Below are positions 52,903-60,968 of a stretch of DNA of 64,000 nucleotides, in pieces (the stretch's first letter is position 1; every line of letters starts with the position of its first letter). This DNA is from VSJD01 sp964617825. GTDB lineage: Bacteria > Verrucomicrobiota > Kiritimatiellia > JAAZAB01. Made by a program: the position numbers and the translations under genes. The stretch spans positions 48,437 to 112,436 of the forward strand of contig CAZTWL010000010.1 of assembly GCA_964617825.1 (NCBI GenBank), given 5' to 3'. The notes beneath the pieces were generated by a model that was not told the origin of the DNA, made no database searches, and saw only the letters and a program-made list of their open reading frames with translations.

Positions 52903-53772
52903 TCACTCGATCGGCGTGCCATTCTGGGCCGCGAACGCGCGGAACCGGGCGGTGAGCGCCATCGTCTTCGCGCCGGGCTTGCCATTCGCAATCGTGCGCC
53001 GGTCCATTTCGACCACGCTGATTATTTCCGCGGCCGATCCGGTCAGGAACATTTCATCCGCGTTATACAGATCATAGCGGGTCAACACGCTTTCGCGCAC
53101 GTCCATGCCGTCCTGCCGGGCCAAGTCCATGACCACGTCGCGGGTAACCCCTTCCAGGGTGCCACAGCTGATGGGCGGGGTCAGCAACTGGTTGCCCTTG
53201 ATGATAAAGATATTGTCGCCGGATGCCTCAGCCACAAAACCCTGCTGGTTGAGCATGACAACCTCTTCCACACCGGCATTGATCGCCTCGATCTTGGCCA
53301 TAATGTTGTTCAAATAGTTCAGGCTCTTGATCGAGGGACTCATCGACTCCGTATGGTTGCGGATTGTCCCCGCGGTCACCACCTGCAGGCCATGCGCATA
53401 CAGTTCCTGCGAATAAAGCTGGATCTTGGCGGCAATGATGATGACCTGCCCCTTCTTGCAGGTATAGGGATTGAGCCCCAGCGTACCCACCCCGCGCGTC
53501 ACCACCAGGCGCACGTACCCGTTCATGGCATTATTGGCCTTGCAGGTCTTGACCACGGCCGCGCTCATATCCTTCTTGCTCAAGGGAATTTCAAGCGCGA
53601 TGGCCTTCGCCGAGCGATACAGACGGTCGATATGAGCCTCAAGCATAAAAACCCGCCCGTTATAGGTGCGGATTCCCTCGAACACGCCATCACCATACAG
53701 CAAGCCATGGTCAAACACGGAGATCTTGGCATTTTTTTCGGGCACTAACTGACCGTTCAAATAAATTTTCAT
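52903..53772 (-). CDS. ilvE: Branched-chain-amino-acid aminotransferase (class IV)
   Basis: The 289-residue PLP enzyme starts KIYLNGQLVPEKNAKISV and has family segments DHGLLYGDGVFEGIRTYNG, the Lys-bearing SIKSLNYLNNIMAK (Schiff-base lysine), EEVVMLNQQGFVAEASGDNI and GTLEGVTRDVV. It transfers the amino group between glutamate and branched-chain 2-oxo acids. A GGGGAG box lies 7-9 nt before the ATG at 53772. It may share a transcript with the downstream mcsA-mcsB-clpC genes. Confidence 0.93.
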   Translation of the reverse strand: MKIYLNGQLVPEKNAKISVFDHGLLYGDGVFEGIRTYNGRVFMLEAHIDRLYRSAKAIALEIPLSKKDMSAAVVKTCKANNAMNGYVRLVVTRGVGTLGLNPYTCKKGQVIIIAAKIQLYSQELYAHGLQVVTAGTIRNHTESMSPSIKSLNYLNNIMAKIEAINAGVEEVVMLNQQGFVAEASGDNIFIIKGNQLLTPPISCGTLEGVTRDVVMDLARQDGMDVRESVLTRYDLYNADEMFLTGSAAEIISVVEMDRRTIANGKPGAKTMALTARFRAFAAQNGTPIE

Positions 53773-53847
53773 CGCTTATTCTCCCCTGGCATAGCGGCAC
53801 GATCCGGTTTCTTCCCATCAGTCTTATTGCCGCCAGCACAAACTGCT

Positions 53848-53875
53848 ACCATACACCATTTTTTAAAAAAAGCAA
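53848..53875 (-). promoter_or_regulatory. Candidate promoter for ilvE-mcsA-mcsB-clpC
   Basis: On the minus strand TTGCTT (53870-53875) and TATGGT (53848-53853) are 16 nt apart. Weak match, but the flanking A/T tract (T6A7) and position upstream of ilvE fit. Confidence 0.38.
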
Positions 53876-53946
53876 GTAGAAGGCGACCGCCAGCATGTGG
53901 CCCGCGCAGCCCATGAAACCGGCGGATACCTATAGGATTGGCGCGC

Positions 53947-55101
53947 TTATTTCAAAGGTGCCGCGGAAAGTGGCAGGTTGACATAAAAACAGGTGCCTGC
54001 ATCTTTATTGGAAGAGAAGCCGACACTGCCGTGCAAATAACGTTCGACAATCAGCTTGATGCTGTAGGTGCCCAGCCCACGCCCGTCGCCCTTGGTGGAA
54101 AACGAGCGCTGAAAAATTTGGAGTTGGACTTCGCGCGGCATCACGGCCGGGTTATGAACCGAGAAGCGCACGGCCAGATCGTTCAGGCATTCAAAGCCGA
54201 TGGTTATTGTCTCGTCCGGGACGGATGCCTCACAGGCGTTTTTGATCATATTCCCCAGCACTCTCCCAAGCAGAACGGCATCGGTATCAACAGACACGGT
54301 CGCCGCCACCGGGGGGAAGATCAGATGCTTGCCCAGGGCAACGGCATGATTTTTATAAATGGCGGCAAGGGCCTGGAATAAACTCGAAACATTGACAGGC
54401 GCCATTTTGGGCACCAGTTCATTGCTTTCGATCGCCGTCAGCTGTTTCTGATTATCTATTTCCATGACCATGGAATTGGCTCCCGTGTTGATCATCCGGC
54501 TGATCTCAGACACTTCCGCTTCAGGAACATTGGGAATCAGCTCGGAAAGAGAGCGCATACCCACCGCCGAGTTCATGATGTCGTGAAAAAACAGCCGCTC
54601 CAAAATCCGCCGGCGCTTTTTATCACTGATATCCTCAAGGGCAATGATCGTGTAAGTCTGGCTCCCGATCACGATAGGACTGGCGCTGACCTTGATGTCC
54701 AGGGCCGATTTGTCGTCTGTTCTTAAAATGCGGCATTCCATGACAACCTTTCGATTGTCGGCCTGACTTTTAAGGATGGCATTGACCGCGCCGCATTGGG
54801 AACAGGATTCCGTGGTGCCGCAGCCGCCCTTTTCTTCGAAGGCATGCACGCAGCCCAGGACTTCGCCGGGCCTTTGGCCAATCACCTTGTCCAGGCAGTC
54901 ACTTCCCAAGAAATCGAGCAATCGCTTGTTGGCAAACAAGATCTGGCGTTGCCGATTGAGGATCATAACAATAATGTCCAGGGCCTCATACAGCTCCTGA
55001 AGCAGCCCTATTTTGCCAAGATCGTCGGCCGCCTGCCGAAGATCGTGAGCGTCGGCCCGTTCGGCCGGCGCAAATGCTGTGGACAGCGCATGTTTATCCA
55101 T
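53947..55101 (-). CDS. PAS-domain sensor histidine kinase with Cys-rich loop
   Basis: The 384-residue protein has a PAS domain (about 35-160), a dimerisation helix with the phospho-acceptor site ERLFFHDIMNSAVGMRSL (His173), and a HATPase_c domain with NMIKNACEA and GRGLGTYSIKLIVERY. The PAS has Cys84, 94, 100 and 103 in GCVHAFEEKGGC, GTTESCSQCGA, which could bind a metal or Fe-S cluster or sense redox. It has no membrane segment, so it is cytoplasmic. It lies 12 nt after the ATPase and is the last gene of the pseudopilin operon that begins with a CheY-like regulator, which is its likely partner. Confidence 0.9.
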   Translation of the reverse strand: MDKHALSTAFAPAERADAHDLRQAADDLGKIGLLQELYEALDIIVMILNRQRQILFANKRLLDFLGSDCLDKVIGQRPGEVLGCVHAFEEKGGCGTTESCSQCGAVNAILKSQADNRKVVMECRILRTDDKSALDIKVSASPIVIGSQTYTIIALEDISDKKRRRILERLFFHDIMNSAVGMRSLSELIPNVPEAEVSEISRMINTGANSMVMEIDNQKQLTAIESNELVPKMAPVNVSSLFQALAAIYKNHAVALGKHLIFPPVAATVSVDTDAVLLGRVLGNMIKNACEASVPDETITIGFECLNDLAVRFSVHNPAVMPREVQLQIFQRSFSTKGDGRGLGTYSIKLIVERYLHGSVGFSSNKDAGTCFYVNLPLSAAPLK

Positions 55102-55113
55102 GGATCAAGATCC

Positions 55114-57285
55114 TCATTCGACATCGTTATAGGTGACCCGATCAACTTCCTCGATAGTGGTCAAGCCCCGGAGCACTTTTTTCAGGCCGTCATAACGCAG
55201 GGGTTTAAATCCCGACTTGAGGGCAATTTCCTCCACGTCCAAAATGGAGGCATTCTGGGCGATTTTTTCGCGGGTAGCACTGTTCAGGATAAACAGCTCG
55301 TGCAGGGCTATGCGCCCCAAAAAGCCCGTGCCATGGCAACGGGCACACCCTTTGCCCCTGGAAAAAAACACTTCCGTAACGCCATCCCATTCGAAATTAT
55401 CGTCCAAAACCGATTTGGGCGCGGGGTATTTTTCGATGCAATGGGAACAAATCCGCCGCACCAGCCTCTGGGCCATCAAAGCGATTAACGAGGGCGCCAC
55501 CAGGAAAGGCTCGACGCCGATGTCGATCATGCGATTAACGGCCTGCAGGGCGTTGTTGGTATGCATGGTCGCAAACACAAGGTGTCCGGTCAGCGCCGCC
55601 TGGGAAGCGATCCGCGCCGATTCGATATCACGGATTTCGCCAATCAAGATGACATTCGGATCCTGGCGGAGAAAAGCGCGCAAGACATTCGCAAAATCAA
55701 GATCAATGCTCGTGTTGACCTGGACCTGGTTGATGCCGGGCAGCCTGTATTCCACAGGGTCTTCAACCGTCATGATGTTGATCCCGGGCGTATTGATATA
55801 TTTAAGAATGGAATACAGGGTGGTGGTCTTGCCCGACCCGGTCGGACCGGTAATGAAGAAAACACCGTTGGGCGCCCGGGCAACGCTTTTGATCGCATCC
55901 GAAATCGTAGCCGAGAAATCCATGTCGGTAATATTGGGAATGCCGCGCAAGAAAGTGGACCCCAGCAGGCGCAGCACGGCTTTTTCCCCATACAGCGTCG
56001 GCACTGCCGAAAAGCGGATATCGACCTTGCGGCGGGCCAGCACAAACTTGATGCGCCCATCCTGGGGCAGGCGCCTTTCCGCAATATTGCATCCGGCCAT
56101 AAGTTTCAGGCGGCTCACCAGGGAAAGCACCACAGACTTATCCAGAATGAATTTTTCCTGCAATGTGCCGTCAATCCGGAACCGGATGCGCAAGGACAAT
56201 TCATCCGGCTCGATATGAATGTCGCTGGCCATCTCATTCATGGCCAGGAGGATCAAGCCGTTGACAAATTCAACGATGGAATTGCTGTTGGCCTGTTGGG
56301 CAAGGTCCTGCGCAGAGAGGATTTGCTCCGGATGGGCGGCGCTGGTTTTGCTTTCCGCATTCAATTCTGTCGCAATGCCCTGGAGCGTTTTGGAGGACTG
56401 ATAGGCAACGGCAATGGTATCCGCAATTTCTTCCGGAAAAGAAAAAACAAAACTGGGATTGACATTGAATTTGTTGATCACAAGCTCTTCCAGCGCCTTG
56501 TCCCCGGGATTGGCCGCCGCAAGGGAAAGCGTTCCGCCAAAGGCATACAACGGCACAATTCGATTGATTTCGGCAAATTCGCGCGGGATCTGGCTGACCG
56601 CTTCCGGATCGATGGCGGTCATTTCCGGGTTGACATAGGTAAAGCCGATGGAATCGCCCCATGTTTTTCCAAGCGCATCCTTCAAATGCGGCCGTTCGGC
56701 GACCAGCTGCAACAAGGCGTCAAAATCGTTGCCGCGCGAACGTTCGGCCAGATCCGCGCCATCCTGGGTGGAGATCAGGTTGTTTTCAACCGCCAGCGAC
56801 CAAAAACGCGGGTTGCCAATGCGCAACTTGCCGGCTTCCGCCTTGTGAATGACGGATTGGTTGTCGGTTACCGAACTCTCCCGTACCGCCGCATAGGACG
56901 GTTGACCGGCGTCGGCGAGCGGCGACGCCGGCGCGCTGCCTGCCCCCGGAATCCTGAAAATCAAAATCACCCCGATGACAATCAAAACGCATAATAAGAT
57001 TACGACAATGTTCTTGGCCAATCTTCCTTCAGGCGCGTGTTCGGCGGCCTGGATTCCGGCTTCTTCCGCCGGCACAGCCGGCAGCGGCGCTTCGATCGCC
57101 GCCAGCGCCGCCTGTTTGGCCGCGCGCTGCTGGTCCATGAGGCTTTGCGCTTCCGGCGTTGCTTGCGCCGCAGTTGGGCCCCCATCGGATGGGGCGGCGG
57201 CCCACCCAACATGGAGCGTCGAGATCAAAATCAATGCCAGGCATAAAAATACGATCTGTTTTTTGGTCTTGGGCAAAGCTTGCAT
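55114..57285 (-). CDS. GspE/PilB-type secretion ATPase with N-terminal membrane segments
   Basis: The 723-residue protein is a type II secretion/type IV pilus extension ATPase: an MshEN-like N-domain (about 150-290), an N2-type region, and the core with Walker A TGPTGSGKTTTLYSIL, an Asp box and Walker B VILIGEIRDIES, then CSHC and CARC (zinc Cys tetrad, residues about 612-650). It differs from typical members by an N-terminal hydrophobic segment (residues 11-30, IVFLCLALILISTLHVGWAA) and a second at 92-110 (NIVVILLCVLIVIGVILIF), separated by an Ala/Pro/Gln-rich loop. The ATPase must be cytoplasmic, so either both are membrane spans or the first is a cleaved signal. It is 1 nt from the previous gene, in the pseudopilin operon. 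Confidence 0.9.
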   Translation of the reverse strand: MQALPKTKKQIVFLCLALILISTLHVGWAAAPSDGGPTAAQATPEAQSLMDQQRAAKQAALAAIEAPLPAVPAEEAGIQAAEHAPEGRLAKNIVVILLCVLIVIGVILIFRIPGAGSAPASPLADAGQPSYAAVRESSVTDNQSVIHKAEAGKLRIGNPRFWSLAVENNLISTQDGADLAERSRGNDFDALLQLVAERPHLKDALGKTWGDSIGFTYVNPEMTAIDPEAVSQIPREFAEINRIVPLYAFGGTLSLAAANPGDKALEELVINKFNVNPSFVFSFPEEIADTIAVAYQSSKTLQGIATELNAESKTSAAHPEQILSAQDLAQQANSNSIVEFVNGLILLAMNEMASDIHIEPDELSLRIRFRIDGTLQEKFILDKSVVLSLVSRLKLMAGCNIAERRLPQDGRIKFVLARRKVDIRFSAVPTLYGEKAVLRLLGSTFLRGIPNITDMDFSATISDAIKSVARAPNGVFFITGPTGSGKTTTLYSILKYINTPGINIMTVEDPVEYRLPGINQVQVNTSIDLDFANVLRAFLRQDPNVILIGEIRDIESARIASQAALTGHLVFATMHTNNALQAVNRMIDIGVEPFLVAPSLIALMAQRLVRRICSHCIEKYPAPKSVLDDNFEWDGVTEVFFSRGKGCARCHGTGFLGRIALHELFILNSATREKIAQNASILDVEEIALKSGFKPLRYDGLKKVLRGLTTIEEVDRVTYNDVE

Positions 57286-57286
57286 A

Positions 57287-58471
57287 TCAGTGTATTTCCC
57301 TCCAGTAAGAAGTATAGGGAACTCCGTTGCTGCCTGACGATGCCGCCGGCAGGTTTGCTATATTCGCCAGGTTGGCCAAAGCTTGCTTGCTGTATAGGAT
57401 TTGCAAGTTTCCCTTGATGTCTAATCCGCACCTGTTACCCAGGCAAACCAGACAGCCATAGATGGTGGACGTTTGATTCTGCACCAGGTCTTTAGCCTTG
57501 GCATTGTCCGCCACCAGGATGATCAGACCTTCGTAGTAAAAATTCTGGTTGATGGTTATCCCCGCCTCTATGGGAACAATAAGAATTCCGGCGCCGCTCG
57601 TGGGAGTGGAGAAAGTGGTTCCGCCGCTTGGCAGCTTGGTAATGACCGGGGCAGCCCGGGTTCCCAGGGAACCGCCCGTGTAGGTAGTCGCCAACGGCAG
57701 TACGGTATCGAGGAATTGAGTCCAATAGGTTGCGTCGAACGCGCCGGCGGCGTTGGTTTGGGGCGGGTTGCCGTCGATTGAAATTCTGGCGCCCGTGCCG
57801 ATCTTGGTTAAGCTATAGACCACACCCGGCATATCGTTGGTCGAGGGCGCGTTTGCGCTTCCGCTGCCCTGGTTGAAGGCGGCGGGCAGATTCCAGTTAT
57901 TGCCATCGATGGTCAATTGGCCGCCGACTCTCACCGTATCGTTGGTGCCGTACATGCCCAGCGCGCAGTCGGCAGAGATCGGCGCTCCGCCCGTACTCGT
58001 GATGCTCATCTGCATCCGTTCCTGTATCTTGCGGCGGACAGGCCAGCCGGCGCCATTCCAGGCATCCGCCACCAGGAGAAGGTTGACTAAATTTCCGCCC
58101 GCATTGGTAACAACCGTAACCTCCGCTAAAGTCACGAACACGGACGCGTCATTCACCCTGAGCGGCGACGGAACAGCATAACCCGGTGTGGCGCCGATGG
58201 CATTGGAAGACCAGTTCAGGAACCAAGTTGCCGAAAACTGGCCATTGGACCTGTAAGCCTGAATAATTTCGTATTTGACCTGCTCCAGGGCCGATTGGGC
58301 ATCCAACAAACATTGATCCGCGGCGTGCCAGCGGCGCACAGCCATGCTATGGTTATAGGCCGCGTACAGGAAAAATCCGCCCACCGCGCCGGCCGTCAGG
58401 ATGGTCAACAAGGCCACGTAAAGCACGAAGCCCGCCGCATTGCCGGTCAGATTGTGATCGTTATTATTCAT
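57287..58471 (-). CDS. PilX/GspK-like minor pseudopilin candidate
   Basis: The 394-residue protein begins with a hydrophobic N-terminal helix (AAGFVLYVALLTILTAGAVGGFFLY) next to a short charged leader, as in PilX/GspK-like minor pilins, then a large extracytoplasmic part with many Ser, Thr, Gly and Asn and no catalytic motif. It would sit at the tip of a pseudopilus or pilus. A Gly-Phe cleavage site as in true prepilins is present (AGFVLYV, Gly before Phe). It overlaps the PilW-like gene by 8 nt and ends 1 nt before the ATPase gene. Assignment rests on length, N-terminus and context. Confidence 0.7.
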   Translation of the reverse strand: MNNNDHNLTGNAAGFVLYVALLTILTAGAVGGFFLYAAYNHSMAVRRWHAADQCLLDAQSALEQVKYEIIQAYRSNGQFSATWFLNWSSNAIGATPGYAVPSPLRVNDASVFVTLAEVTVVTNAGGNLVNLLLVADAWNGAGWPVRRKIQERMQMSITSTGGAPISADCALGMYGTNDTVRVGGQLTIDGNNWNLPAAFNQGSGSANAPSTNDMPGVVYSLTKIGTGARISIDGNPPQTNAAGAFDATYWTQFLDTVLPLATTYTGGSLGTRAAPVITKLPSGGTTFSTPTSGAGILIVPIEAGITINQNFYYEGLIILVADNAKAKDLVQNQTSTIYGCLVCLGNRCGLDIKGNLQILYSKQALANLANIANLPAASSGSNGVPYTSYWREIH

Positions 58472-58967
58472 TCAGCAGGTACACCCGGATTTCCTGGGGC
58501 TGTGTGTATTTTTTCCAGCCATTGGTCAACGCCAGAGTCAAGTCGATCAGCAAAAGGTTCCCGTTGGTGGCGATGCTGGCCCGCTCGACAAAAGTTTCGC
58601 CGCGGCTCAGGCGGTACCAGCCAACGGCATTCGAATAAGTGACCTCCTTGTTGGCGTTCAGAAACAGGCTGAAGACATTGGTCCCGGCAGGGGACTCTTC
58701 GCGAAAATCGATCCGATTGGTGGTGTAACTCAATTGCGCCCGGCCGGCATGACGCAGGCCGAACCGGCCGTCGAGCCCGTGCAAAATGCGTTCGCGCGTA
58801 ATACGGCTTTGTTCGCTCAACTGCAAACGCGCCATGCCTTCCCGCCAAATCCCCAGGGTTTTCACCAGCAACGCCAGGAACATGGCAAGGATCAGGCTGC
58901 TCAAGGCGGCCGCCACCAGGACTTCGCTCAGGGTAAATGCCGCGGCGTTGCCGGATTGTGTTTTCAT
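58464..58967 (-). CDS. PilW/GspJ-like prepilin
   Basis: The 167-residue protein has a prepilin N-terminus: a short leader MKTQSGNAAAFTLSEVLVA, where Ala-Phe replaces Gly-Phe, then Leu-rich helix (AAALSSLILAMFLALLVKTL) with the conserved Glu at position 5 of the mature helix. The rest is a beta-rich domain. This resembles PilW/GspJ minor pilins. Cleavage site Ala instead of Gly is uncommon but tolerated in some systems. It overlaps the preceding gene by 1 nt and the next by 8 nt. Confidence 0.75.
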   Translation of the reverse strand: MKTQSGNAAAFTLSEVLVAAALSSLILAMFLALLVKTLGIWREGMARLQLSEQSRITRERILHGLDGRFGLRHAGRAQLSYTTNRIDFREESPAGTNVFSLFLNANKEVTYSNAVGWYRLSRGETFVERASIATNGNLLLIDLTLALTNGWKKYTQPQEIRVYLLNE

Positions 58968-59443
58968 CAGTTGCGCCCGATGGCATACCGGGTAACCCGG
59001 TAAATCACGTCATTGGACAAGGTAACCGTCCGGCCGCCGGGCCAGAAATGATCGCGCTTGACCCGCACTTCCACGTCCCATTTGTAAGGCACGCCGGTAT
59101 TTGGCGTGATCATCGCCCGGATTTCGGAGTTGCCGGGAAGTATGCTGGCCCCTGGCGGCGGGGAAACGGGCGGCAGACTGGTGGCCAGGACCGCGCCGGC
59201 GAAATCGTAGGTATTGAAAATTTCCAGCGTTTTATCGAATGCCAGGGACTCCGCATCCATCCGCTGCTGATTGGCGCAGATCATCGCATAGCCGATCATT
59301 ATCGTGGAATAGAGCGCCAGGACCGCCAAAGCGGCAATTGCGGAAGCATAGACCACTTCAAGCAGGGTAAAGCCCGCACCAGGACCAAGAGAATCCCCGG
59401 GCCGCACCATCCGCACCGGCAGGATTGCGCGATCATTTTCCAT
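58967..59443 (-). CDS. PilV/GspI-like prepilin
   Basis: The 158-residue protein contains GAGFTLLEVVYASAIAALAVL, a classic prepilin signature with Gly-Phe cleavage site and Glu5, about 30 residues from the ATG at 59443. The leader MENDRAILPVRMVRPGDSLG is therefore unusually long (about 25 residues). The C-terminal part is beta-rich with YKWDVEVRVKRDHFWPGGRT. It resembles PilV/GspI. The start ATGGAAAATGA overlaps the stop TGA of the 53-residue upstream protein, so translation is probably coupled. Confidence 0.8.
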   Translation of the reverse strand: MENDRAILPVRMVRPGDSLGPGAGFTLLEVVYASAIAALAVLALYSTIMIGYAMICANQQRMDAESLAFDKTLEIFNTYDFAGAVLATSLPPVSPPPGASILPGNSEIRAMITPNTGVPYKWDVEVRVKRDHFWPGGRTVTLSNDVIYRVTRYAIGRN

Positions 59444-59594
59444 TTTGATTGGCGGCATTGACCGGTTTTTTGGTTTGCTTCAGCAATTCCGCGATACTGT
59501 CCTGGGAAATTAATTTGCGAACCTGCTTGCCGGCAGCCTCGTCTTTTTCGGCATCGGCCATGGTTGCCTTGAGATTATATTTGATTTTTTTCAT
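59433..59594 (-). CDS. 53-residue protein with FliM-like CheY-docking motif
   Basis: The short reading frame between the CheY-like gene (9 nt away) and the PilV-like gene (11-nt overlap) reads MKKIKYNLKATMADAEKDEA, then AAGKQVRKLISQDSIAELLK, ending QTKKPVNAANQNGK. Residues 28-40, LISQDSIAELLKQ, match the N-terminal motif of FliM and related proteins (LSQxEIDALL), which binds phosphorylated CheY in the flagellar switch. It has no signal peptide or membrane helix and is rich in Lys. Its only strong feature is this motif and its location next to a CheY-like regulator. It could be a docking adaptor that links regulator phosphorylation to the pilus-like ATPase. No ribosome-binding site is obvious; coupling from the regulator gene is possible. 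Unreported family to my knowledge. Confidence 0.65.
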   Translation of the reverse strand: MKKIKYNLKATMADAEKDEAAGKQVRKLISQDSIAELLKQTKKPVNAANQNGK

Positions 59595-59603
59595 ATTCGG
59601 ATT

Positions 59604-59981
59604 TCAAAGCGCTTTTACGATCCCCTCGATCATCGCCTTAATTTGATCCAAAGGCGTGGTTTTAAGAATATAATTCACCGCGCCTTCAAAGACGCATTTT
59701 TTAACCGTTTCCGTTTCCGCCACCGAGGTCAGCATGACGACATTGGCGGCGGGAAACTTGTCGCGAATTTCCTTGAGCGCCTCATCCCCGTTCTTGATGG
59801 GCATATTGATATCCAGGAACATCAGGTCCGGCTTTTCCTGCGCGTACAAAGCAACCGCTTCCCGGCCGTTGATGGCCTCCCCAACGCATTGCATCTTGAG
59901 ATTTTTGATGATACTCTTCAACGCGTAACGGATCATGGCTTCATCATCCGCAATAACAATCCGGCAATTTTCAGATTTCAT
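59604..59981 (-). CDS. CheY-like single-domain response regulator
   Basis: The 125-residue protein is a stand-alone receiver domain: acidic pair at residues 12-13 (IADDEAM), phospho-acceptor Asp57 in MFLDINMP, the Thr in VVMLTSVAE and the Lys in YILKTT. It has no DNA-binding output, as in chemotaxis regulators, so it should act by protein docking. A GGAGATG box lies 8 nt before the ATG at 59981. It leads the operon that continues with a FliM-motif protein, three prepilins, the ATPase and a histidine kinase. Confidence 0.93.
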   Translation of the reverse strand: MKSENCRIVIADDEAMIRYALKSIIKNLKMQCVGEAINGREAVALYAQEKPDLMFLDINMPIKNGDEALKEIRDKFPAANVVMLTSVAETETVKKCVFEGAVNYILKTTPLDQIKAMIEGIVKAL

Positions 59982-60010
59982 AATGGCATCTCCATAATTT
60001 CAGTTTTTAA

Positions 60011-60039
60011 ATTATCCGCATTTCCCGGCATTTAGTCAA
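60011..60039 (-). promoter_or_regulatory. Promoter for the pseudopilin/two-component operon
   Basis: Minus strand TTGACT (60034-60039), 17-nt spacer, GATAAT (60011-60016). Transcription would start near 60004, about 22 nt before the regulator's ATG. Five of six bases match at both boxes. Confidence 0.7.
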
Positions 60040-60068
60040 GGCCGCTTCCTTTTCGCGGAAAAAAGTCA

Positions 60069-60097
60069 TTGATTCATACGCAGGCAACCGATAGTAT
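60069..60097 (+). promoter_or_regulatory. Promoter for tRNA-Phe
   Basis: TTGATT (60069-60074), 17-nt spacer, TAGTAT (60092-60097). The start near 60104 would give a tRNA precursor with about 34 nt of leader. Confidence 0.5.
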
Positions 60098-60137
60098 CCA
60101 TCGCATTTGCGCTTTAGCGCCTGTTCTTGGTTCGTGG

Positions 60138-60210
<73 letters not shown>

Positions 60211-60218
60211 CCTTCCTT

Positions 60219-60256
60219 TAAAGGCTCACAGGCAACGACTTGTGAGCTTTTTTCTT
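60219..60256 (+). terminator. Intrinsic terminator after tRNA-Phe
   Basis: AAGGCTCACA (60221-60230) pairs with TGTGAGCTTT (60241-60250) with one mismatch, followed by a T-rich tract to about 60256. Confidence 0.85.
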
Positions 60257-60596
60257 TCCGGGGAAAACCCCTGATAAACGGTTGCGGGGCTCCGGCCGAA
60301 TCCAAACGGAGAACACCGGGACGGTTCCGGCGACGTACTATGGCGACAATCCGCGTTTCGTTGGTCGAGTATCGTCGTCATTGAGTCACCCCATTCTTCC
60401 CCGCGCCGTTCGGGATCGTGCCGACGATCCTGACCTTGCACATCTGCTCCTGGCGATAATCGGAACGCAAGTGCCCGTACCCACTTCCAAACCACGAGCT
60501 CATCGAGTCAGCATCGCTTCTTGTCCGTCGCCACCCGCGCGCTGGCAGATACCCCCTCGACGTATAGCGCAAAAATCCTGATCGTCTTATCGATAA
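60257..60596. other. Unassigned region downstream of tRNA-Phe
   Basis: About 340 bp of GC-rich sequence. Reading frames on both strands have no family match that I recognise. It ends at a perfect 16-bp palindrome (60584-60599) where a gene fragment begins. It may be debris of an insertion next to the tRNA gene, or part of an assembly chimera. Confidence 0.4.
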
Positions 60597-60599
60597 GAC
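60584..60599. other. 16-bp perfect palindrome
   Basis: GTCTTATCGATAAGAC reads the same on both strands. It coincides with the start of the glycerophosphodiesterase fragment and includes its in-frame TAA. It may be a binding or breakpoint site. Confidence 0.6.
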
Positions 60600-60968
60600 A
60601 AGGGGAACCTCATCCTCTTTCTGGACGAACTGGTCGCCTTCTTCGCGGATAATCCCGGGCTCTACATCGAATACGAGATGAAGACGGATCCCGCCCGCTA
60701 TCCGCAGGCGAAGATGGAGGCGTACTGCCGGAAGCTGCACGACGCCATCGTCCCCCGCGTGTCGGAGCGCTCGACGGTGGTCTTCTCCTCCTTCGACAAG
60801 CGGCCGCTAGCCTTCTTCCGTCAAGCCTTCCCGGAGGCGGAGCGCATGCTCATCACCGGCGAGCCGTGCGGCGAGGCCACCATCCGGGAAGCGCAGGCCC
60901 TCGGGGTGAAGCGCCTGGCCTGCACTTGGGACGGCAGCGCGCGATCCTGTATTTTCAAGCTTTTTTAA
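60597..60968 (+). pseudogene. Glycerophosphodiester phosphodiesterase fragment
   Basis: The reading frame after an in-frame TAA (60594-60596) begins DKGNLILFLDELVAFFADNP, then LYIEYEMKTDPARYP, YCRKLHDAIVPRVSERSTVV, FSSFDKRPLAFFRQAFPEAE and LGVKRLACTWDG. This matches the middle and C-terminal part of the GDPD fold, including the EYEMKTD acidic motif that corresponds to the E-x-K segment. The N-terminal part with the catalytic HRG is absent, and after GSARS the sequence passes into the end of the GH28-like gene. It has no own start, so it is a broken remnant of about 115 residues. GC content seems higher than the neighbouring genes. Confidence 0.72.

Noticed and set aside
55561..56994. 477-codon plus-strand frame opposite the secretion ATPase
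   Set aside because: It mirrors the conserved ATPase gene and has no recognisable domain or ribosome-binding site.
60378..60740. 120-codon minus-strand frame downstream of tRNA-Phe
   Set aside because: It crosses the palindrome and is antisense to the glycerophosphodiesterase fragment.
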